DNA from: Molanna angustata
Lineage: Eukaryota; Arthropoda; Insecta; Trichoptera; Molannidae
Length of the DNA: 64,000 nucleotides
Reading direction: 5' to 3'
Assembly (NCBI GenBank): GCA_963576475.1
Contig: OY754969.1
Location: 23,985,286-24,049,285 of the forward strand
Part shown: positions 1-11,984 of the stretch, in pieces
How positions within the stretch are numbered: the stretch's first letter is position 1
Layout of the letters: every line of letters starts with the position of its first letter
Translations under genes and position numbers: made by a program
The notes under the pieces: model-generated
What the model saw: the letters and a program-made list of their open reading frames with translations, nothing else
Told to the model about the DNA's origin: nothing
The model's database searches: none

Positions 1-78
1 TGCCTATGAAATTTATAATTTAATATAGATAGTGAAGCCCCGGCAAACTTCGTATTGCTTGTATAATTAAATATGGTC

Positions 79-455
79 CTTCATTACCACCCGTCACTTC
101 AGACTCTTCAGTACCTCCCGTCCCTTCAGTACCACCCGTCCCTTCAGTGCCTCTCGTCTCTTCAGACCCTTCAGTACCACCCGTCCCTTTAGTACCACCC
201 GTCTCATCAGTACCTTCCGTCCCTTCAAACCTTTCAGTACCTCCCGTCCCTTCAGTACATACCGTCCCTTCAGTACATACCATCCCTTCAGTACATCCCG
301 TCCTTTCAGTTACTCCCGTCCCTTCAGTACCTCACGTCCCTTCAGTACCTCCCGTCCCTTCAATACCTCCCGTCCCTTCAGTACCTCCCGTCCCTTCAGT
401 ACCTCCCGCCCCTTCATTACCTCCCGTCCCTTCAGTACCTCCCGTCCCTTCAGTA
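79..455. repeat. 18-bp minisatellite, about 20 units
   Basis: Tandem copies of an 18-bp unit close to CAGTACCTCCCGTCCCTT. The right half (about 300-455) is nearly uniform, while the left half is more diverged and has units with inserted or missing bases. Because 18 is a multiple of three, the array stays open on both strands: the plus strand reads as a Pro-Ser-Val-Pro-Pro-Val repeat and the minus strand as a Gly-Thr-Glu-rich repeat. There is no start context, domain or flanking exon evidence, so I treat the open frames as a by-product of the period and not as a gene. Confidence 0.9.
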
Positions 456-471
456 AGTTAAGAATATATAA

Positions 472-838
472 CGAAGAAGAAGAAGAAGAAGATAAAAGAT
501 TAAATCCAGAAACCTGCGAAGAGATGGAAGGAAAATTGAACCTTCTCCCAGGATAGTCCACCTTCATAGGGAAAATGACCTATTACCCGATGAAGAAGAA
601 GAAGAAAAAAATATTTTAATCCAGAAACCATCCCGGGCATACGCACGACAATTCACCAAAGTTTCACTGCAATTGGATGAAAGGTTTCCAGTATAGTCCA
701 CCTTCATAGGTAACATGACTTAATATTCGATGAAGAAGAAGAAGAAAATTTTTTTTGATCCAGAAACTATCCCTGGTATACTCTCGACAATTCACCAAAG
801 TTTCATAGCAATCGGATGAACGGTTTAGGAGCGCATTT
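472..838. repeat. 140-bp tandem repeat with (GAA)n
   Basis: Two copies of a roughly 140-bp unit start at 556 and 696, each opening with GTCCACCTTCATAGG and containing a GAAGAAGAAGAA run followed by a shared ATCCAGAAAC segment. A third, left-truncated unit covers 472-555. The end of each unit (ATTGGATGAAAGGTTT, ATCGGATGAACGGTTT) resembles the 3' ends of dispersed insect repeats. No coding capacity is seen. Confidence 0.75.
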
Positions 839-1729
839 AACACATGAATATATGGGTACATATGTAGGTACATAGGTACATACAAACATTCAAATTTATA
901 ATATAGATATTATCATGTTTTCATCAAGGTTCACAGTTTTCTCTTCATGTATTGCAAGTCAATTTTATAAATGAAATTATTGTGTAAGTACCTACCATTT
1001 AAATTGTTTCACAGTAGGTAGGTATACAAATATGTATTTTCCTTTAAAAAGTTCTTATATTTGAATTTAAACAACTGCGCATGCGCCGTAAATACCACAA
1101 TGACATTTAAATGTGACCACAGAGCACGGAATAAAAAGAATGAATATTTCCTACCTACCTACCTCGGTTATCGGAATATTTCTCATACTACGCGGATATA
1201 TTAAAATTACGTTTTCCCTCTCTTCACCGTTCTATGGTAGGTACGCAATAAATGGTTTGATGTGAAATATTTTTTTATTTGATTTAATTTATTTACTACG
1301 CATATTATGTATTAATATTATTTTTCTGCAGTCCTCTTCCATATAAACTTTAAGTATGCCAAATCTCAAACTCCTTCGTGCGCCCATTTATCCGGAAATT
1401 GTACTTAACGTTTTCGCTTCACGTATTAATATATAGATTTTCAGAAATGTCTTCGGGACTTAAACAGCTGCATATATCAAAAATCTCCATAGCAGTGAGT
1501 TATTTTATACCTATTAGTAACAGTGATTTGTAATAATGGAAATGACATTAATAACATGAGTTAAGTATGATGCTTTACACTCGTTGTTCAAAACAAAGCA
1601 AGTTGTAATTATATCAAATAGTCTACATACTAATGTTATAATATCTTGGACAGCTTTTGAAGGTAACCAGATAAATATAACTAGTTCGTTGCTCCTTTAC
1701 ATTGATTTTAAATGAAATAAATACCTCAG

Positions 1730-2402
1730 ACATGGCTCGAGCAAGTCGACGAATATGTGTACTTGGGAAGCATATTTCAACGGAATGGACGACTCGATAA
1801 AGAGATCGAAAGAAGAGTTATGGCAGGAAACAGAGTGAATGGAGCACTGAGACCAATTATGAATGATCGCAACATATCAAAGGATGCCAAAGTTGCCATT
1901 CATAACGCCGTCGTAGTGCCAACCTTGACGTATGCAAGTGAAACCTGGACATGGCAGAAGACGCATGAAAGTAGAATAAATGCAGTTGAAATGAGATCGT
2001 TAAGAAGGATTTGTAATAGAACGATGTATGACCGGGTAAGAAATGAGGACATAAGGAAAGAATGTAAGATGAAGAAAGATGTCATTACTAGAATGAAAGT
2101 GAACACATTGAGATGGTTTGGTCAGATCGGGAGAATGAATGAGGAGCGCCTGACGAAGAAAATATACAGAGCGGAAAGGAATGGAATGAGAGGTCGGGGA
2201 CGCCCAAGAAAGGGATGGCACGACCATGTGAACGAAATTTTGAAAGACGGAAATGTTAGAAGTGTGATCAATAGATGAGCATGTATGAGACGATGCATGA
2301 ATGTGGACGAAGCGTGGGATGAGTGCCAGGATAGAAAAATGTGGCGTTTGGTTCTCTCTGCCTACCCCGAAAGGGACATGGCGTGATGGTATGTATGTAT
2401 GT
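1730..2402 (+). pseudogene. RTE-like endonuclease/reverse-transcriptase LINE, C-terminal fragment
   Basis: A 5'-truncated non-LTR retrotransposon end. The frame reads EYVYLGS, then TLTYASETWTW, an ICNRTMYDRVRNEDIRKE block, LRWFGQIGRM and RGRGRPRKGWHDHV, a series typical of the region after the RT palm in RTE-like endonuclease-RT proteins. A TGA at 2276-2278 interrupts the frame, but the same frame continues (ACMRRCMNVDEAWDEC ... SAYPERDMA) to a second TGA at 2384-2386. The related copy at 53745-54108 has CGA (Arg) at the first stop, so this is a CGA-to-TGA change. The 3' end is a short TGTA microsatellite tail, normal for this class. Endonuclease and catalytic RT parts are absent, so it is non-functional. 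Confidence 0.85.
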
Positions 2403-2689
2403 AAATACCTCAGATTTAGATTCGAAAATAAACATCGTCCACTTCATATCAAGCACCTATTGTGAAATGATATTCATACACACATTTGTACGTTATAGGC
2501 AATACAATATACAGTTTCAAGAATTTTGATTGTACGACGCGACATACACGTAAACGTAGTAAATTACGATACGTATTGTGCCAACATCAAATACTAAACA
2601 TTAGAAAGGCAAGTAAATGTCACATATGTAATATATTATTATTGTACACAGTATATTTGTGTTAGATCGTCCACTTGAGAATTAAATTA

Positions 2690-2900
2690 AACCGTAGTGT
2701 AGTGACTCCCTCAGTACTGCGGTATGAACCACTCACCCTTCCATATCGCGTAAGGCGCATAAAGACCATATCGATTAACATCGCCGATCAACTTATGCAA
2801 ATGAACCAATAACATACAAAAAATTAAGAATTTAAAGTTAAATTTTAGATTCTGAAGATGCTAGTTGTGTCTAGAGAATGTGCCTTGGCTTTTGTATAAT
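2690..2900. other. unassigned A+T-rich spacer
   Basis: A block at about 2697-2790 has more G+C and CpG (around CGCGTAAGGCGCATAAAGACC) than its surroundings. It has no open frame of note and no second copy found by eye in the window. It may be a repeat fragment. Confidence 0.3.
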
Positions 2901-2904
2901 TGTA

Positions 2905-3110
2905 TATAATTTATTTATTTATTTATTTAAGATTTGGTACACGGTTAACATACAATATACATAAACATAATATCAATTATAATAATAAATCAACCGTACA
3001 CACAAAAATCCCACAAGGCATAGCCTGTCTGTGGGTATACCAATTAAAAATATTCAAAATTATTTCGTTAGTAACATTAGTTATTTATAAAAATAAAATA
3101 TAGCAAATTG
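2905..3110 (-). mobile_element. LINE 3' end with (TTTA)n tail
   Basis: A TTTATTTATTTATTTA run at 2910-2928 is followed by a segment with ACACGGTTAAC and a GCCTGTCTGTGGGTATACC block. Similar TTTA-run junctions occur at 9045, 19480 and 40690, two of which lie at the minus-strand 3' end of recognisable LINE coding remnants. I therefore read this as the minus-strand 3' UTR and tail of a LINE whose coding end may be the remnant at 4069-4180. The link between the two is inference. Confidence 0.5.
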
Positions 3111-3339
3111 CTTAGGCAGGAAACAAGTGAAAAAATATAAAGTATACAAATTATATATGAAAAATATACATACACATATTTATATACGAAACATCAATAA
3201 GTTTACATGAATCAGCAGACTGACAGCGGTGCTACCAAATATTATTCCCGCAGTCGATAGTAACAATACTTGACAAGTACAAGGATATGCATGTCGCAGT
3301 CAATCTACACTTTCTAGTTAAAATTGAGAATTTCCAATA

Positions 3340-3376
3340 ATGATTAAAAAAAAAAAATAATAATAATAATAATAAT
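3340..3376. repeat. A-rich / (AAT)n microsatellite
   Basis: A run of A residues followed by repeated AAT triplets, lying inside a very A-rich stretch (3340-3800) that otherwise has no recognisable feature. Confidence 0.7.
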
Positions 3377-4068
3377 ATAAAGAAATCATTGAACTTTTAC
3401 ACAAGAGCAGAATATTGAGAAAAAAAAGACATAAGTGCACCAAATTGAAAACCCAACAAGTAAGAAACAAATAAATACAAATTATAATAAGGAGGAGTAG
3501 ATTAATATTAATAAATTCAGAATAAAATTTTAATAGAGTTGTAACACCAACAAGTAAAATCTGTAGTAGAAAAAAAATACTTATATAAAAATAAAAGAAA
3601 AATAATAAAAGCAGGGTCAGGAGACAAGAACCAAAAAGTATTATATATAAATTTCATGCCCATGACCTTCCACAGTGTTAGCGAAAATACATATGAAATA
3701 AAAAATAAAAAAAAAACATTTATTGAGATGAAAAGAAGTTTAGAAACAAATACAAAGAAAAATATCAACAAATGAAAAGAAAAAAAACCTTTCTGACTCA
3801 AAAGGACCATTCTCAGCTATGTTGCAGGAAGACAAGGCCCCCAACAGCTGATTTTCAGCTTTATTTATATGCAGATAAATATAAATACAAAAAAATACAA
3901 AAAAATCTCCAAAAATAAACATATATAAATATACACATATACATAGATATACATACACGCACATACATATATACACACATTTATTTATACACACCCACAC
4001 ACGTTATTATGTACACATTAATTCTTACATACATACTTCACACTATGATTGCGAGGCCAGAAGCATCG

Positions 4069-4180
4069 CTCAACAATTCTCTTTTAAAAAATAGATTTTT
4101 TCCACTGCTTTTAGCGGTGGAGGCAATTTATTCCAACATTTTGTTGCAGCGTATTTGAAACTGCCTTCAAATGCTGCCGC
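4069..4180 (-). pseudogene. LINE ORF2 C-terminal remnant
   Basis: The minus strand reads about 36 codons without a stop, ending in TGA at 4071-4069. It contains FKYAATKCWNKLPPPLKAVE, matching the FK..A...WN.LP...K pattern at the extreme C terminus of CR1/Jockey-like LINE reverse transcriptases. Only this tip remains. It precedes (in minus orientation) the TTTA-tailed 3' segment at 2905-3110, which fits one element of about 1.2 kb, though the intervening sequence gives no independent support. Confidence 0.6.
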
Positions 4181-4228
4181 AAATTAAATCATTATGTTGT
4201 GATTTAAAATGGAAAAATCATAATTGAC

Positions 4229-4907
4229 TGAAGAACTTGAGAGATTTGGGCTGCGCTTTAATAGGACAAAGGCTGATTTTATGGAATGCAACTACAGCGG
4301 AATGTCTTCCAGATGGCACTTCCGTACCCAAGGTGACAAACTTCAAGTACTTTAGGTCTGTTCTCTCAGCGTAGGTTAGTGTGGATGCTGACGTCTCACA
4401 CAGGGTGAACGTAGCCTGGAGTAAATGGAGAACGCTCAAAGGAGTTTTGTGCGATCCACGTATGCCAATTAAAACTAAGGGCATCGTTTATAAAACAAAT
4501 GTGAGACATGCAATGGCATACGGTGCAGAGTGCTGGAAAAGTAACACAGGAACAATAACTACATTTAAATTAAATGAAAATGCTGAGATGGGCAGGCGGG
4601 GAGACAAAGCTTGATAAAATTCAAAATGGAGTAGTCCCTATACCAGAAAAACTCTTAGACTTAGATAGTATGGACATGTAATGAGAAGGCAAAGTGATCA
4701 TGTGGTGCAAACTGCTCTAGGACTCCCAGAAAACACGAAAGGAAAAGGAAGTCCACTGTCCACGTGGTGGGATAATATTAGTAAGCTCATGGATAAATCC
4801 CAAATACCAGCCCCGACAATACAGGACAGATCAACCTGGCACTGAAGGATTAGGAGAGCCGATCCAAACTAAAGTAGGACAACGGCTAAGAAGAAGAAGA
4901 AGACGGT
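4229..4907 (+). pseudogene. RTE-like LINE fragment, decayed, (AAG)n tail
   Basis: Pieces of one protein are visible in shifting frames. ELERFGLRFNRTKADFMECN comes first, then a DADVSHRVNVAWSKWRTLKG block (4381-4440), MPIKTKGIVYKTNVRHAMAYGAECW, MLRWAGGETKLDKIQNG, and a region rich in short matches around RRQSDHVVQTALGLPE and WWDNISK. These belong to the segment after the RT palm in RTE-like endonuclease-RT elements. At least two frameshifts and an in-frame stop break it. The 3' end is GCTAAGAAGAAGAAGAAG at 4888-4905, the simple-repeat tail of the class. It is a different subfamily from the copy at 1730. Confidence 0.85.
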
Positions 4908-4909
4908 AA

Positions 4910-6117
4910 ATTTTCCTTTTAAACGACAAACGATTTGTCTGACAATGACCTCATCAACTGATTAAGTGCAGAGTTGAGAAATTGTTTGTATATACTGCAT
5001 AATTACGATGGATGAACATGTCACTATAAATATTAGAAAATTAATTAATATTTTGAAAAAAAATAAATTAAAAACATTAAACCAATGGATTGGAATGTTA
5101 CATTGGAGTTATATTTGTTAATAATTATATACTGATACACTATTTTTTTAACGTATTTGTATAACTGAAAATGATGTACTTATATAAAAATAATAATAAA
5201 AATTATTAGTTATTTGTATACCCAACAATCACCAACAATTTTTTTTTAAAGGTGTGATTTTGTAAGTGATTGCAATCTCATTAAAATTCCCCTTTATTGA
5301 AAATAATACTTATAAACATTTAAAATAGAAAAAAGAAACTCAAACTCTCCAGGCTATAAATAAATATTTAAAAATAACATTGCAGCAGTTCTAAAGGTCC
5401 CGCCGCGCATTTAGTTAGATGATTTTTCAAATGTAGTCTAAATAATGAATTTTGAAATAAAAATACATTGCCCATGAAATCATATTAAGTACCTACCTGG
5501 GATACAATTAACTAACAAAATCAAACCTTACTTTACAAAACTAATAAATTGATCGTAAACTTATCCAACAAAATTAATTATATCATAACGAAAATTTCTT
5601 ATTATTAACGAAGATTTTAGCGATAACTTAAATATGTAAACTGATGATCATTAGCCAAATATTTCGGCGAACCAAGTCTCTCAAGTTGGGATGCCGCTTA
5701 ATGCTTACATGGATGATAGTTTCTCCACTAAAATAGCAAACATTTCACGTTACATTTGCGACTCTAAAACTATTTACAAATAGATGAACACATATTAAAT
5801 TAGCGACCATCAAATACACGTACATAGACACAAGATATACACCGGGAACTGTAATAACAAACTTTAAATAAACAGTTATTTTTGGAGCAATACAAATAGC
5901 TTCAAAAATTATCTATTTTACTGCTCGCTAGCAATTTGCAAACATCAATCTATCTCTCTCTCTCTCTCTCAAATAATTAAAAATTCAATCCTGCTTCATT
6001 TTGATGATAACATAACTTTTAATTAGGCAATGTGCATAACGAATCCTTTAAAAATATTATTTTTTACCTACCTAAATGTTATAAAATGAATTGGTTCAAT
6101 TTATTTGGGGACATTAC
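4910..6117. other. A+T-rich spacer, no gene seen
   Basis: Very A+T-rich sequence with scattered short homopolymers. The only clear item is a (CT)n run at 5951-5970. No frame has recognisable motifs. Confidence 0.6.
5951..5970. repeat. (CT)n microsatellite
   Basis: About nine uninterrupted CT dinucleotides (TCTCTCTCTCTCTCTC) in A+T-rich spacer. Confidence 0.9.
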
Positions 6118-6340
6118 TTAATAATAATAATAATTAAAAATTATAAAGCGCCGTTTAGTAATACAAGATCACTCCAAGAGCGTTGTAGCTTATTTGTTGG
6201 CTCTCTACGAAACAAGACAGTCTTAAGAAGTTTACCGAAGGTGTCAATGCTCTGAGCTCCACGTATGTCAAGAGGCAATTTATTTCATTTTAAAGGCCCG
6301 TTCACACTAAAACCGCGATCAAAATAAGCCGCCTTATTGA
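6118..6340 (-). pseudogene. CR1-like LINE C-terminal fragment
   Basis: The minus strand reads VNKAAYFDRGFSVNGPLK, stop, NKLPLDIRGAQSIDTFGK, then LLKTVLFR. The stop falls where the family has Trp (TGG to TGA). The same YDR.FS..GP.KWN.LPLDVR.AQS pattern is intact at 60348-60677 on the same strand, so the two are copies of one family. Both 3' ends carry an AATAATAATAA tract on the plus strand followed by the shared GCGCCGTTTA. This copy keeps only about 70 codons. Confidence 0.8.
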
Positions 6341-9040
6341 CTCATAAATAAAACTAATTCATAAATAAAAATAAAACTAATTCATACTAATTCATAAATA
6401 AAAAAGCAGGTTTATAACAAAATTAAAAAATAAAAAAAAATTTCATAATTATGATTATCTGGTATTTTCTGGGCTTGAATTTAGCAGAGGAGGCATTTAT
6501 TATAAAAAAAAGATTTGATTTTTATTAGAAAATAAAATCTATAATTAACACTGTATAAGAATATAAGAATTGCTTTGTTATTTTTGTGCACCCGATAGTT
6601 ATTTTTTTATAAAATAAGTATTGTATAAATGTATGTATACCTTCTCTGTTTATTTTCTCATATTGTTTAATTCTCATATTTCATTTGTTTAATTTTTGTA
6701 TTCATATTTCATTTGTTTAATTTGTGTATTCATATTTCATTTGTTTAATTGTTGTGGCCTGAAAGATAAAAATCTTTGGGTCTACAACTGTGAACTTGCT
6801 ATGTAACTTCCACCCGCAACATAATAATTATATGTGTAGTTATATAAAATAGACACTGCACCTTCCGTACACTGCATAGTGTAGTGTAGGTAGGAAACTG
6901 TATACCTACATTCAATACTTACAATGTACTTCATTTGTATAACTTTTATGCGCAGAAAATTTTGGGCATTCATGCCTGTGTCTGTGCTCAATTAAATAAA
7001 ATAGAGGGAAAAAAAATTACCTTTTATAAAAAATATAACATGCAGTTTGTCTTATGTCTATTCATATGAACAAAATGTAGAAAAATATGGTCTTACATAG
7101 TTATAAAAATATTTCACTGGAAGAAACAAAACCTTTCCTCGTAAGAGATCGGAGCAAATTGTTGAAACGAAGTTAATGTAAAATCGATATCCACTCAAAC
7201 GTTAATTAATGATATAAAATTACCCGTTTCCTCTCACCGAGGTTTGGGCAGATAACGCATCTTCGGGATTTAGGAAATCTTATCACACCCTGTTTCACAC
7301 GGGAAGATGGTTTGCACCAGTTACACAATTAATTCTATGTATGTATACATTTTCTTTCGGCCATTTTATGTAATCCGAAAAGAGATCAATAATTAATCAT
7401 TTGTAACGAGAGGAAAGAAGTAGGCACCAAATCCTTCATGTTATAGTCCAGGGAATGATAAAAGAGAGTATCTGACCAGGACGTCGACAGTTTCTGAGGC
7501 TGTGGTTCAAAAATAGCACTGCATCGCTGATTAGGGCCGCTTTTGGGTCATGATAATTAGCCGACCTTTAGTCGGTTCCATGTGATGCCAGATTTCTTTA
7601 TGAATTTGTAAAACAATTGAAATACATAGAATTAATGCATGAAATTATTGTGTACCTACGTAATATTTATGAATTTTTATTTTTAATAGAAATAATAACT
7701 ATGCAAAGATCACGAAACTGAATTTTAAGTGAATGAAATAATGTTTTATTTATTATATATGTATAATTCAAATTCTTCAAGATGCCTTGTACTATCGTAG
7801 TTATTAAATTCTAGGCGTTCATAACGTTGTGCAGTTACAAAAAAATAATTCAAATTTCTTACTTAATTATGTAAAGATCCCCAGTATTTTATCAACTCGT
7901 TGAATAAATTTTCAGGAGCGCTTAGTAAATTTGAAATTATTCAATAATTTCTGCAAATGTTTACCCCCCATACCCCCCTCCCCCAAATAATAACACACCC
8001 CTACGTTTTACAAGCACACGTATAAACACAGCCGAATTTCTAACCCTAAATTAATTTAACACTTGAATTATTTTATTAAAGTCGTGAGCGAGAAAGTGGC
8101 GATAGATCGCGCTCGGGGAAAGTTAGGTAGTACAGATGTATGGTAACCACACTACTTGCCTAACCATACTTATCGACATTCAATACATATAAAAAGGTTT
8201 TTATACTATTTTTTACCAAGGTACATCAAATCAAATAACAACTACAAATACCCTTATAAGACGATCGAATCCTCGAGCAGAGCATGCGCAGTGCGCGTTT
8301 CCACGCCGAAAGTCATAATCGTTTATGATGACAATAATAATGGATATTTTAAATGTTATATGTACAACACAAAACTGCCAGATGAGATTATGCTCAAAAG
8401 TTTTTCTGATACGTCTTATGATTGGTTTAATCGATTATAGACCACCACTCCAGAGTGAGTAAAATTGTTTGTTGAAATTAAATATAAGGCTAAGTACCAA
8501 CATCAATAAACTGATTTCCGCGGAGCATTGTTGGTGAGAAAAAAAAAGTTTTGATAATAATAACCCAAAATCCAGACAAAAGATAAAGATTATCTTAAAT
8601 TTAATGGATATATGTTCAATTTATAATTTTTTTATAAATAAATAAGATGAAAGAAGAATATTTATTGGTAAATTTTTTAAGTATTGTTAATTACAAAAAA
8701 TACAAATGTCAAGATAAAACAAACTCTACTTTTAAGGTGTTTAAACATGGTACCAGTTCGAAACATTTCTCATACAAATTATATTTAACGACGCTATAAA
8801 CAGTTAACCTTTTCAAATAGTTGTTGAAAATTCCTTTAGAATTTATGTATTAAAGATGTCCTTAAATACACATGTATCCTCTTTAGCATTTCATATATTA
8901 AGTGTATGATAAACATTCTAAAATGACAATAATCATCTCTTATATCTTTATAATAAACTACAGCCTCTTCTTAGATTTTTTCTATAAGGAAACAAAGCTC
9001 AATAATCTTCATAATATTTTGGAATTTATTACACCGTTAT
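6341..9040. other. A+T-rich spacer, no supported gene
   Basis: About 2.7 kb without a motif-bearing frame. A frame of 94 codons at 8156-8440 has no recognisable domain or flanking splice pattern. Three tandem near-copies of TTCATATTTCATTTGTTTAA lie at about 6658-6750. A C-rich patch (ACCCCCCATACCCCCCTCCCCC) at about 7963-7985 is the only marked compositional feature. Confidence 0.5.
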
Positions 9041-9044
9041 TATT

Positions 9045-9180
9045 ATTTATTTATCGTATGACATAATGAATTTACAACACATTAAAACCAAATTAATAAA
9101 TACACAATTAAATATAAAACAAAATATGATCAAATATTCAGGTCGAGGGCTCCGAGCCAGTCCACAAATGCAGGCAAAAA
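9045..9180 (-). mobile_element. possible LINE 3' tail segment
   Basis: TTATTATTATTTATTTATCG opens a segment resembling the TTTA-tailed 3' ends at 2905 and 19480, followed by a locally G+C-richer piece (GGTCGAGGGCTCCGAGCCAG). No coding remnant is joined to it, so the assignment rests only on tail similarity. Confidence 0.3.
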
Positions 9181-9230
9181 ACGGAATTTGACAACATTGT
9201 TTGAAATTTTTAAATATCTGATATATACGA

Positions 9231-9280
9231 CTGGTATATCTGGTATATCGTAAATATCTGGTATATCTGGTATATCGTAC
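9231..9280. repeat. short tandem repeat around CTGGTATATC
   Basis: Four CTGGTATATC motifs are arranged as two roughly 25-bp units separated by GTAAATAT. A local duplication of low information content. Confidence 0.7.
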
Positions 9281-9419
9281 TATATTGAAAATTATCTATA
9301 AATACTTATACTATGCTTTGTGTTAGTGATAAACCATTCCAATATTAAAAGAAAAATCGTTGAATCTAGTGAAAATAATATGAGATTAAAAAAAACTGTT
9401 TTTTTTTTAGAATCCCATT

Positions 9420-9840
9420 TTTAATTACAAGTCAAGACATGGTCACCCTAGAGGGAAGGATAGGTAGACAGATATGAACATTTAAGGAGAGAGAGAAGGT
9501 GTAAGACGTGAGAGTCAGGAGAAACATCCCCGCCGTATGAATGTGAAGTATTTCCACATCCAGTTTCTTGTTATTACATCTCACTCTTCTCTCATGCCCT
9601 TCACAAGATCATACCTTATCCAGAACGTTACACTCAACGCGCCCCGGAATTTTCGGCGACCCTGTGGAAAAAAATCCATCCAAAACACTTCCTCGAAATT
9701 TCATCCCCATTCCACGTCTCACCGTCTTTTGTCACCGCGCCGTTTCTCACGGTTCCTCTGTTATATTAGATTTTATGTGATGGCAGCTTTACTTACTTCA
9801 GGTGTCTAGAACTAAGAGCAAACTCATAACCTAAGGTGAA
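9420..9840 (+). other. CpG- and C-rich block, unidentified
   Basis: This block has clearly more G+C and CpG than its neighbours (for example CGCGCCCCGGAATTTTCGGC and CACCGCGCCGTTTCTCACGG) and is pyrimidine-biased on the plus strand. A 90-codon frame at 9537-9809 starts with ATG but shows no domain. An overlapping 70-codon frame shows the block is simply open in more than one frame. It could be a promoter-proximal non-coding exon or a repeat fragment. Sequence alone does not decide. Confidence 0.3.
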
Positions 9841-10600
9841 TTTTATAGTGTAATGAAAGTAAGTTCAAAAGTGAAAGTGTTGTGTAACGTTTAAACATTT
9901 CTTGAATACCAACCCACTCAAGTGACACATATACATATTTTACAATAACTAACTTCTCCATGACCCGCACACCAACTCTAACCCGAATAATAATCAACTT
10001 TTATCGTTGTTGTTCCTTTAACACAACACCTAATAGTAATATGTTTGCAAAACATAAACAAAACAAGGATTTGAAAACATCTTCACGTGATATTTTTTGC
10101 CACTAATTTCCCAGCAAGTGGTTATGTCAATGATTTTATTTATTAAAACGCCTTTGCAGCAGCAAAAAACCATGTAATTTTTCCTGAAATCCATTATGTA
10201 CTTATAAAAAAGAATAAATAATTGAAATCCGTAAGGGGATAAGGCATTCTAGGATAATCGCTACTAAGACCAACAATATTTGAGGTGTAATTTTTTTTAT
10301 TTAATTTAAATACAAAATTAGTGGGTTATGGCAACACTGAACTTTCCACTAATTGTAAGTTTTTTTTTCTTGAAAGGTTGTTTATCTCTAAATGTACTTT
10401 TAATAAAATCAATATATTTTTAGTAAATATATAAAAGTATGTAAGATGATGTGGAAAGTAAAGACGGATTTGTTTTTTAATCACCACCAAACTAGCAAAA
10501 AACCTATGATGATCTCATTCTCATACACAAATAATATACATTCAAAACATAAATTTAATATTAACAATTATTAATGTAATACATACTATATAAGAAAAAA

Positions 10601-10745
10601 CCGCCGACCGCCGTGGCACAGTTGGTAAGCCATTCAGTTTCTGTTCGAGCGTCCTGGGTCCGATTCCCAGCAAAAGAGAAATTTATATAAATTAATTTCT
10701 CACGCAAATATTGCTTCTCTGGGCTGGAAACACTGGTTGAAAACA
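10601..10745 (+). mobile_element. SINE-A copy (tRNA-derived), 3'-truncated
   Basis: The tRNA-like head has an A-box-like TGGCACAGTTGGTAAGC and a B-box-like GGTCCGATTCCCAGC with tRNA-like spacing. The family body follows: AATTTCTCACGCAAATATTGC, then TCTCTGGGCTGGAAACACTGG. The copy ends just after this body and lacks the GCAAGGAAGT...TTATTATT tail seen in the complete copy at 39890-40100. The head supplies an internal RNA polymerase III promoter in such elements. It is mobilised by a LINE in trans, with no protein of its own. Confidence 0.85.
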
Positions 10746-11984
10746 AAAAAACTAAATCCCAAAAGCACAGAGAATTATTTCCGTGGGTAGTTTAAATTTC
10801 AAATAAATTTCTTTAGGATTCGTTTTTTAGAAAATTTGATTTAGGTTTGTATCTTAGGTAGGTAAATACATCGATTCAAATTTAATGTCAAACAGTTTTA
10901 ATATATTATGAAGTATTTATAATTAAATATCCAGTCCAAAAGAATGTTATACATATAATACATTTTATATTACATTATATTTAAAGAATATTAAATGTGG
11001 TGTAGTTACTTGTATTACAAAGTAAAACAAAAGTAACTAATTGCTTCACTTGTTTAAGCATTTTTGTATTATTCGTAGACAACGTATTTTCCGCTTGTCT
11101 CCGGAAAAAGAAAAGTAAACTACGCGAAATAAAAAGGCATAAACTTTAAAACAAGACATCACATTTGCATTATATTTAAGACGTAGAGCTTAATGCACTA
11201 TTTTTAACGTTCCCAACCAAAAGTTAACGGCGCTTGAAGTAAGGAACCAGTCTTAGTAATAAGTAAACTCCGGTATAATACAAAAAGGTATGTACTTCTA
11301 CCCACGTATAGTTTCCAGTGGGTACAGAGTTAAAGAAAGTATACGTTCTGTAGAAAAGTGGGTATAACTTCAGATATACTGAGCCTTAAAGATATTTCAA
11401 GTGCCTATGTAACTTGGCAAATGCTTAATGATCAGTGACGGAGTTCTACAACGTGGATTCTTGACATGCCGGGCCAAATTCTTTCCAAAAATATGGCGTT
11501 TGACATAGAAAAACCAATTCCATATTTTGTCACATTTTAAATGAATATTTTTTTAAACAAATGAACGAATAATAATTCCAAAACCCTAATTATCCACCCT
11601 TTGAAAATAACAGCGATCAAAACAACTGCCAAATGCCTTTTAATTGATCAAAATAAGCCCGGTAATATTATGCACAATTTTTACTTGTAGGTATACCTAA
11701 GTCAAAACATAGGTAGGTATATGTAAATATTATTTTTTATTATTTTTTTTCAAATATATTTACAGTTCAAATGTCATTTTACAATAAAGTACGTACCTAT
11801 AATGCAAAACATTTCACTAATTTAAAACAAATTATAAAAAAAAAGTTTGTTTGTTTTTTCAAATAATTTTGTACTTGTGCAATTCTATACTCTTTTCACT
11901 GTCACGTCTGTCAAAATACGCGACAAGACTAACTTGCATGAAAAAGTAAAAAAAGTGTTCAGATTTCCGACAAGTTTTATATGA

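Noticed and set aside
147..461. 104-codon Pro/Ser/Val repeat frame and its minus-strand counterparts
   Set aside because: Produced by the 18-bp period of the minisatellite; open on both strands and without gene context.
8156..8440. 94-codon plus-strand frame as a small gene
   Set aside because: Random A+T-type composition, no motif, no upstream or splice support.
10615..10675. A- and B-box sequences as true tRNA genes (also at 30893-31100, 39890-40100 and 55795-55876)
   Set aside because: They are heads of dispersed SINE copies with shared non-tRNA bodies and imperfect stems.
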